A stretch of 64,000 nucleotides of DNA from Melioribacteraceae bacterium (lineage in GTDB: Bacteria; Bacteroidota; Ignavibacteria; Ignavibacteriales; Melioribacteraceae). This document shows, piece after piece, positions 61,096 to 64,000 of this stretch (the stretch's first letter is position 1; every line of letters starts with the position of its first letter). The stretch is from NCBI GenBank assembly GCA_019638015.1, contig JAHBUP010000001.1, positions 1,644,424 through 1,708,423 on the forward strand, in the 5' to 3' direction. The notes below the pieces were generated by a model. That model was not told where the DNA came from. It saw only the letters and a list, made by a program, of their open reading frames with translations, and ran no database searches. The position numbers and the translations under genes were made by a program.

Positions 61096-64000
61096 TTACT
61101 TAGAAGGAAACTCAATTATATATCTCGTACCCTTCTCTCTTTCAATTTTAATTGTTCCCTCAATCTGATAAACTAACATTTTTATAAGATTGAGCCCTAA
61201 TGTTAATTGTTCTTGCTCAAAATTAATGTTTTCTGGTATACCAATTCCATTATCATCAAAAATTAATTCATAATTATTTTGTTTAATCAGACATGAAATC
61301 TTAATGATCGGATGTTCAATTTCCGCAGATTTTGGGAATGCATATTTTAATGCGTTCGTAGTCAACTCATTTAAAAGAAGACCGCAGGGTATTGCTCTAT
61401 CTAAATCTAAAAATACATTTCTAATATCAATTTCCATATTAATGTCATTAGAAAAACTAAAATTATCGATGAGAAAACCAGTTAATTCTCTTACGTATAT
61501 ATTGAAATCGAGATGCGATAAATCAGTCGATCTATAAATCCTTTCATGGATTAATGACATTGTCCTAATTCGATTAAAACTTTCGGTGAGCGATCGTTTA
61601 ATCATTTCATCATCCGATTGAGATGCTTGCAGAGATAAAAGGGAAGTGATGATTTGTAAATTATTTTTTACACGATGGTGTATTTCCTTAAGCAGTACTT
61701 CTTTCTCGGCTATTGAATCCTTCAATAGTGATTCTGCAATTCTTCTTTCTTCTTCAACCGCTAATGCAGAAGCAACTATACTTAATAGTTTAGAATCTTC
61801 TTCAGTTAGTTTCTTTTTGGTTTTAAATACGGCTCCTAATGATCCTCTTTTAGAACCGCCAAATGCTACAGGTATTCCTATAAATGTAACCAGATCATAA
61901 TTAACAACATTTCTATCTGTTGAGGCGTATCTTGTAAGAGACAAATCTTCATAGTAAACAATTTCATTTGAGTTAAGGTTAATAAGGTCTGTGCAAATAT
62001 GACCATCGGGCTCATCAATCATCAAAAAATTATCTGGTAGGTTCCATGAAGCTACAGTAACCAATTTTTTATCTTTAATACAATCATAAATTGTGGCATC
62101 GGCATTTAATTCCTCCCCTAAGAGTTTAACTAATTTATTCATATTGGAAACAGGATCAACTCCAAAACTGATCAAACACTCATTTAACTTTTTAAGCCTT
62201 ATCTCATATTTTTTTCTGACGGTTATGTCATTTGTCATCATAATCGCTTCTACTGGTGAGCCAACCCGGATTACTGGACTAAAGGTTAATTCGTAATATT
62301 TAGTATCCTTAGAACCAAAAATTATTTCTTCTGTAACACTTTGTCTCTCATCAAAAACCAGTTTTATAATTCTGTCTATTTTTATGTTAAGATCAGGAAA
62401 CACTTCACGAATATTTAACTGGTTCTTGTAATTAATATTTAACTTTTCTTGAATTTTACTTTGAAACTGGATTTCTCCTTTTCTATTGAAACTAATTATA
62501 ACACTTGGGGTGTTGGAAATGATTGTAGTAAGCCGTCCCTCGGATTCTTTGAGCAAATGAGTTCTGCTTTCTACTTCTGATTCGAGAAGCGTACTGTATC
62601 TTTTCTGTGAAAAATATTTAAATAACAAAAATGCTAAAGTTAATAAGCCTAAACTTACTATCACAAAAAACCACCACTGTGAATAGAAAGGGGCTTTAAT
62701 AGTTATTATACCGGATTTCAATACATTACTCCATTCCTCAGATGGATTCCTGGATTTAACAAGCAGTTGATAATCACCAGGAGGAATATTCGTGTACCTA
62801 ATGCTGCTTTGTCTTCCTAGATCAACCCATGATTCATCGAAGCCGGATAGAAAAACCTGGTACTCAATATTTTTTTCATTAACAAATGAAATCCCTTGAA
62901 ATGAAAAAATGAGTGAATTATGATTGAAAGGTATTTTTAGTGGATTATTAAGATTAAAAATTGTTCCATTGCTTAGTTCAACATAACCAAGCTCAAGTTT
63001 TACATTTGATACACTTTCGAATTGTTCAAGATCGATGCATGATAATCCTCCTTCAGTACCTACCCATAATCGATTATGAGAATCGATAAACATTCCACCA
63101 CGGTTTGTTTCCCTTGCGGATAAACCCGCTTCCATACTTATCTTTAAAGTATGTTCTCCTTTCCATTTAATTACACCATCAGATGAACCAATCCAGATAT
63201 TATTGGAACGATCTTTTAATATAGAATATGTTGGACGATCATTCACATAGTTGTTTAGTTTGAGCAAAGTTATTTTGTTATCAGCAAATTTCGCCAATCC
63301 ACCATTAGTAGCTATTAATATTTCTCTCTCGTTTACTCTAAGTAGTGAGAATTGATTATTTACTTTGAAATCATCGGAAGTATAATGCTTGAAATTTTTT
63401 TTTGAATCTATAATTAATAATCCATGACTCGTCGCCGCATAAAGTGTATTGTGTTCATCAAATAATATATCTCGGATGATTGAAACGTCCTCGGGTGTCT
63501 TTGAATTATAGACAATTAGTTTGTGATCAACAACTTTATATATTGTATTACTTGATGCAGCAAATAACTCACCTTTATTGTTTTTAGAAACAACGCTCAC
63601 AGGAGATTTCTTTACCGGGAGAATCCATTTTATTGAATAGTCTGGGTTTAATTTCCCTAGTCCTAAATAATTGCCGGCTATCCAAATCTGATTTAAGGAA
63701 TCCTTTACAAATCTTAAAAAACGTCCATTAAAAAAATCTTTAGTAATTAAATTTTCAATCGAGAAAGATTTGGCACCGGTTTCGTCTAAAATTGAATAAC
63801 CGAGATTATGCCCAACTAAAAATTTGTTTTTTCTTAACTCAATAATCGCGGTGGATTCATTTTCGAGTAACCCAAAATCTTTATAATAATTCTGTACTTT
63901 GTAATTTGAAAGCTTCTCTATCCCTCGAAAACTCCCAAACCAAATATTATTTTCGAAATCCTTAAAGGCACAATATGCTCCGGTATTTATAAATCCTAAT
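61096..64000 (-). CDS. Propeller/Y_Y_Y sensor kinase of the HisKA_2 type, partial
   Basis: The frame stays open to the right edge, so the start lies outside; about 967 residues are visible. An apparent GTG start at 63600 is not real, because the frame continues upstream with more propeller repeats (such as [15 protein letters not shown]). Order from the edge: two-component propeller repeats with N-x-I/L-W-I/V-G motifs, a Y_Y_Y beta domain ([14 protein letters not shown]), a membrane helix ([18 protein letters not shown]), a PAS domain, a GAF domain, the HisKA_2 phospho-site ([20 protein letters not shown]) and an ATPase domain ([19 protein letters not shown]). The propeller probably faces the periplasm, like the hybrid sensors that read glycans in Bacteroidota. 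No DNA-binding domain is seen. Confidence 0.92.
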   Translation of the reverse strand, partial: LGFINTGAYCAFKDFENNIWFGSFRGIEKLSNYKVQNYYKDFGLLENESTAIIELRKNKFLVGHNLGYSILDETGAKSFSIENLITKDFFNGRFLRFVKDSLNQIWIAGNYLGLGKLNPDYSIKWILPVKKSPVSVVSKNNKGELFAASSNTIYKVVDHKLIVYNSKTPEDVSIIRDILFDEHNTLYAATSHGLLIIDSKKNFKHYTSDDFKVNNQFSLLRVNEREILIATNGGLAKFADNKITLLKLNNYVNDRPTYSILKDRSNNIWIGSSDGVIKWKGEHTLKISMEAGLSARETNRGGMFIDSHNRLWVGTEGGLSCIDLEQFESVSNVKLELGYVELSNGTIFNLNNPLKIPFNHNSLIFSFQGISFVNEKNIEYQVFLSGFDESWVDLGRQSSIRYTNIPPGDYQLLVKSRNPSEEWSNVLKSGIITIKAPFYSQWWFFVIVSLGLLTLAFLLFKYFSQKRYSTLLESEVESRTHLLKESEGRLTTIISNTPSVIISFNRKGEIQFQSKIQEKLNINYKNQLNIREVFPDLNIKIDRIIKLVFDERQSVTEEIIFGSKDTKYYELTFSPVIRVGSPVEAIMMTNDITVRKKYEIRLKKLNECLISFGVDPVSNMNKLVKLLGEELNADATIYDCIKDKKLVTVASWNLPDNFLMIDEPDGHICTDLINLNSNEIVYYEDLSLTRYASTDRNVVNYDLVTFIGIPVAFGGSKRGSLGAVFKTKKKLTEEDSKLLSIVASALAVEEERRIAESLLKDSIAEKEVLLKEIHHRVKNNLQIITSLLSLQASQSDDEMIKRSLTESFNRIRTMSLIHERIYRSTDLSHLDFNIYVRELTGFLIDNFSFSNDINMEIDIRNVFLDLDRAIPCGLLLNELTTNALKYAFPKSAEIEHPIIKISCLIKQNNYELIFDDNGIGIPENINFEQEQLTLGLNLIKMLVYQIEGTIKIEREKGTRYIIEFPSK

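Noticed and set aside
63598..63600. GTG start for the propeller kinase at 63600
   Set aside because: The same frame is open to the right edge and encodes further propeller repeats, so this codon is an internal Val.
1..64000. CRISPR array, prophage, insertion sequence, tRNA or rRNA genes
   Set aside because: No regularly spaced repeats, transposase or integrase frames, phage structural genes, or recognisable stable RNA genes were seen on reading the gaps between genes; all long stretches are typical core genes.

Overview
The window is an AT-rich, densely packed bacterial chromosome segment with about 53 protein genes and no visible rRNA, tRNA, CRISPR, transposon or prophage. It most likely comes from the Bacteroidota/Chlorobiota (FCB) group, probably an Ignavibacteria-like lineage. 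The support is three type IX secretion (T9SS) proteins (Plug, the giant SprA translocon and the PorX response regulator), an LptD-type LPS assembly barrel, DUF4097, DUF1573 and DUF4834 proteins, and Bacteroidota-style TAnnTTTG promoter elements in front of several transcription units. The genus assignment is inference; no rRNA is present to test it.

Layout. 1-740: tail of an FAD-dependent dehydrogenase. 804-6190 (minus): mutS, a DUF1684 protein, DAHP synthase and prephenate dehydrogenase as one tightly coupled unit. 6458-10117: a 1219-residue GH13 protein with an altered fourth motif. 10462-13324: the three-gene proton-translocating transhydrogenase. 13393-14891 (minus): PAP2 phosphatase, DUF190 and the fluoride channel CrcB. 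14979-15872: DUF4097 repeat protein with its own terminator. 16072-21738: an orphan 79-residue ORF, T9SS Plug, a Gfo/Idh/MocA oxidoreductase, a lipoprotein and LptD. 21854-25553: NDH-2, a nitrilase-family amidase and an SpmA-SpmB-type membrane protein. 25620-28804: alanine dehydrogenase, a CoA-transferase and a metallophosphoesterase. 28926-40112: sprA, porX, tsaE, tsaB, a DUF1573 protein and accD, all close together. 40125-42055 (minus): birA and cysteine desulfurase. 42264-45078: hsp20, dnaK, hsp20, closed by a strong terminator.

45183-50696: M1 peptidase, membrane protein, peptide deformylase, methionyl-tRNA formyltransferase and a CBS/cysteine synthase. 50706-52563 (minus): carboxyltransferase and biotin carrier of an acyl-CoA carboxylase. 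52789-55763: a Cys/Met PLP lyase, PgeF and an EamA transporter. 55881-59206: a lipocalin-like lipoprotein, then folB, folK, a deoxynucleoside kinase, a small DUF4834-like protein and a GT9 glycosyltransferase. 59207-64000 (minus): two large sensory kinases, the second running off the right edge.

How it fits together. Envelope biogenesis is the main theme: Plug, SprA and PorX for protein secretion, LptD and GT9 for LPS, PgeF and lipoproteins for the cell surface. Around it lie housekeeping genes (mismatch repair, t6A modification, chaperones, protein N-terminal maturation, folate) and central metabolism (aromatic amino acids, sulfur amino acids, NAD(P)H balance, CoA-ester chemistry). I see no defence island or recent horizontal insertion. 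The items most worth a second look are the sprA-porX linkage, the multi-domain GH13 protein with Pro in place of the usual motif IV His, the M1 peptidase/six-helix membrane protein pair, and the paired sensor kinases at the right edge.
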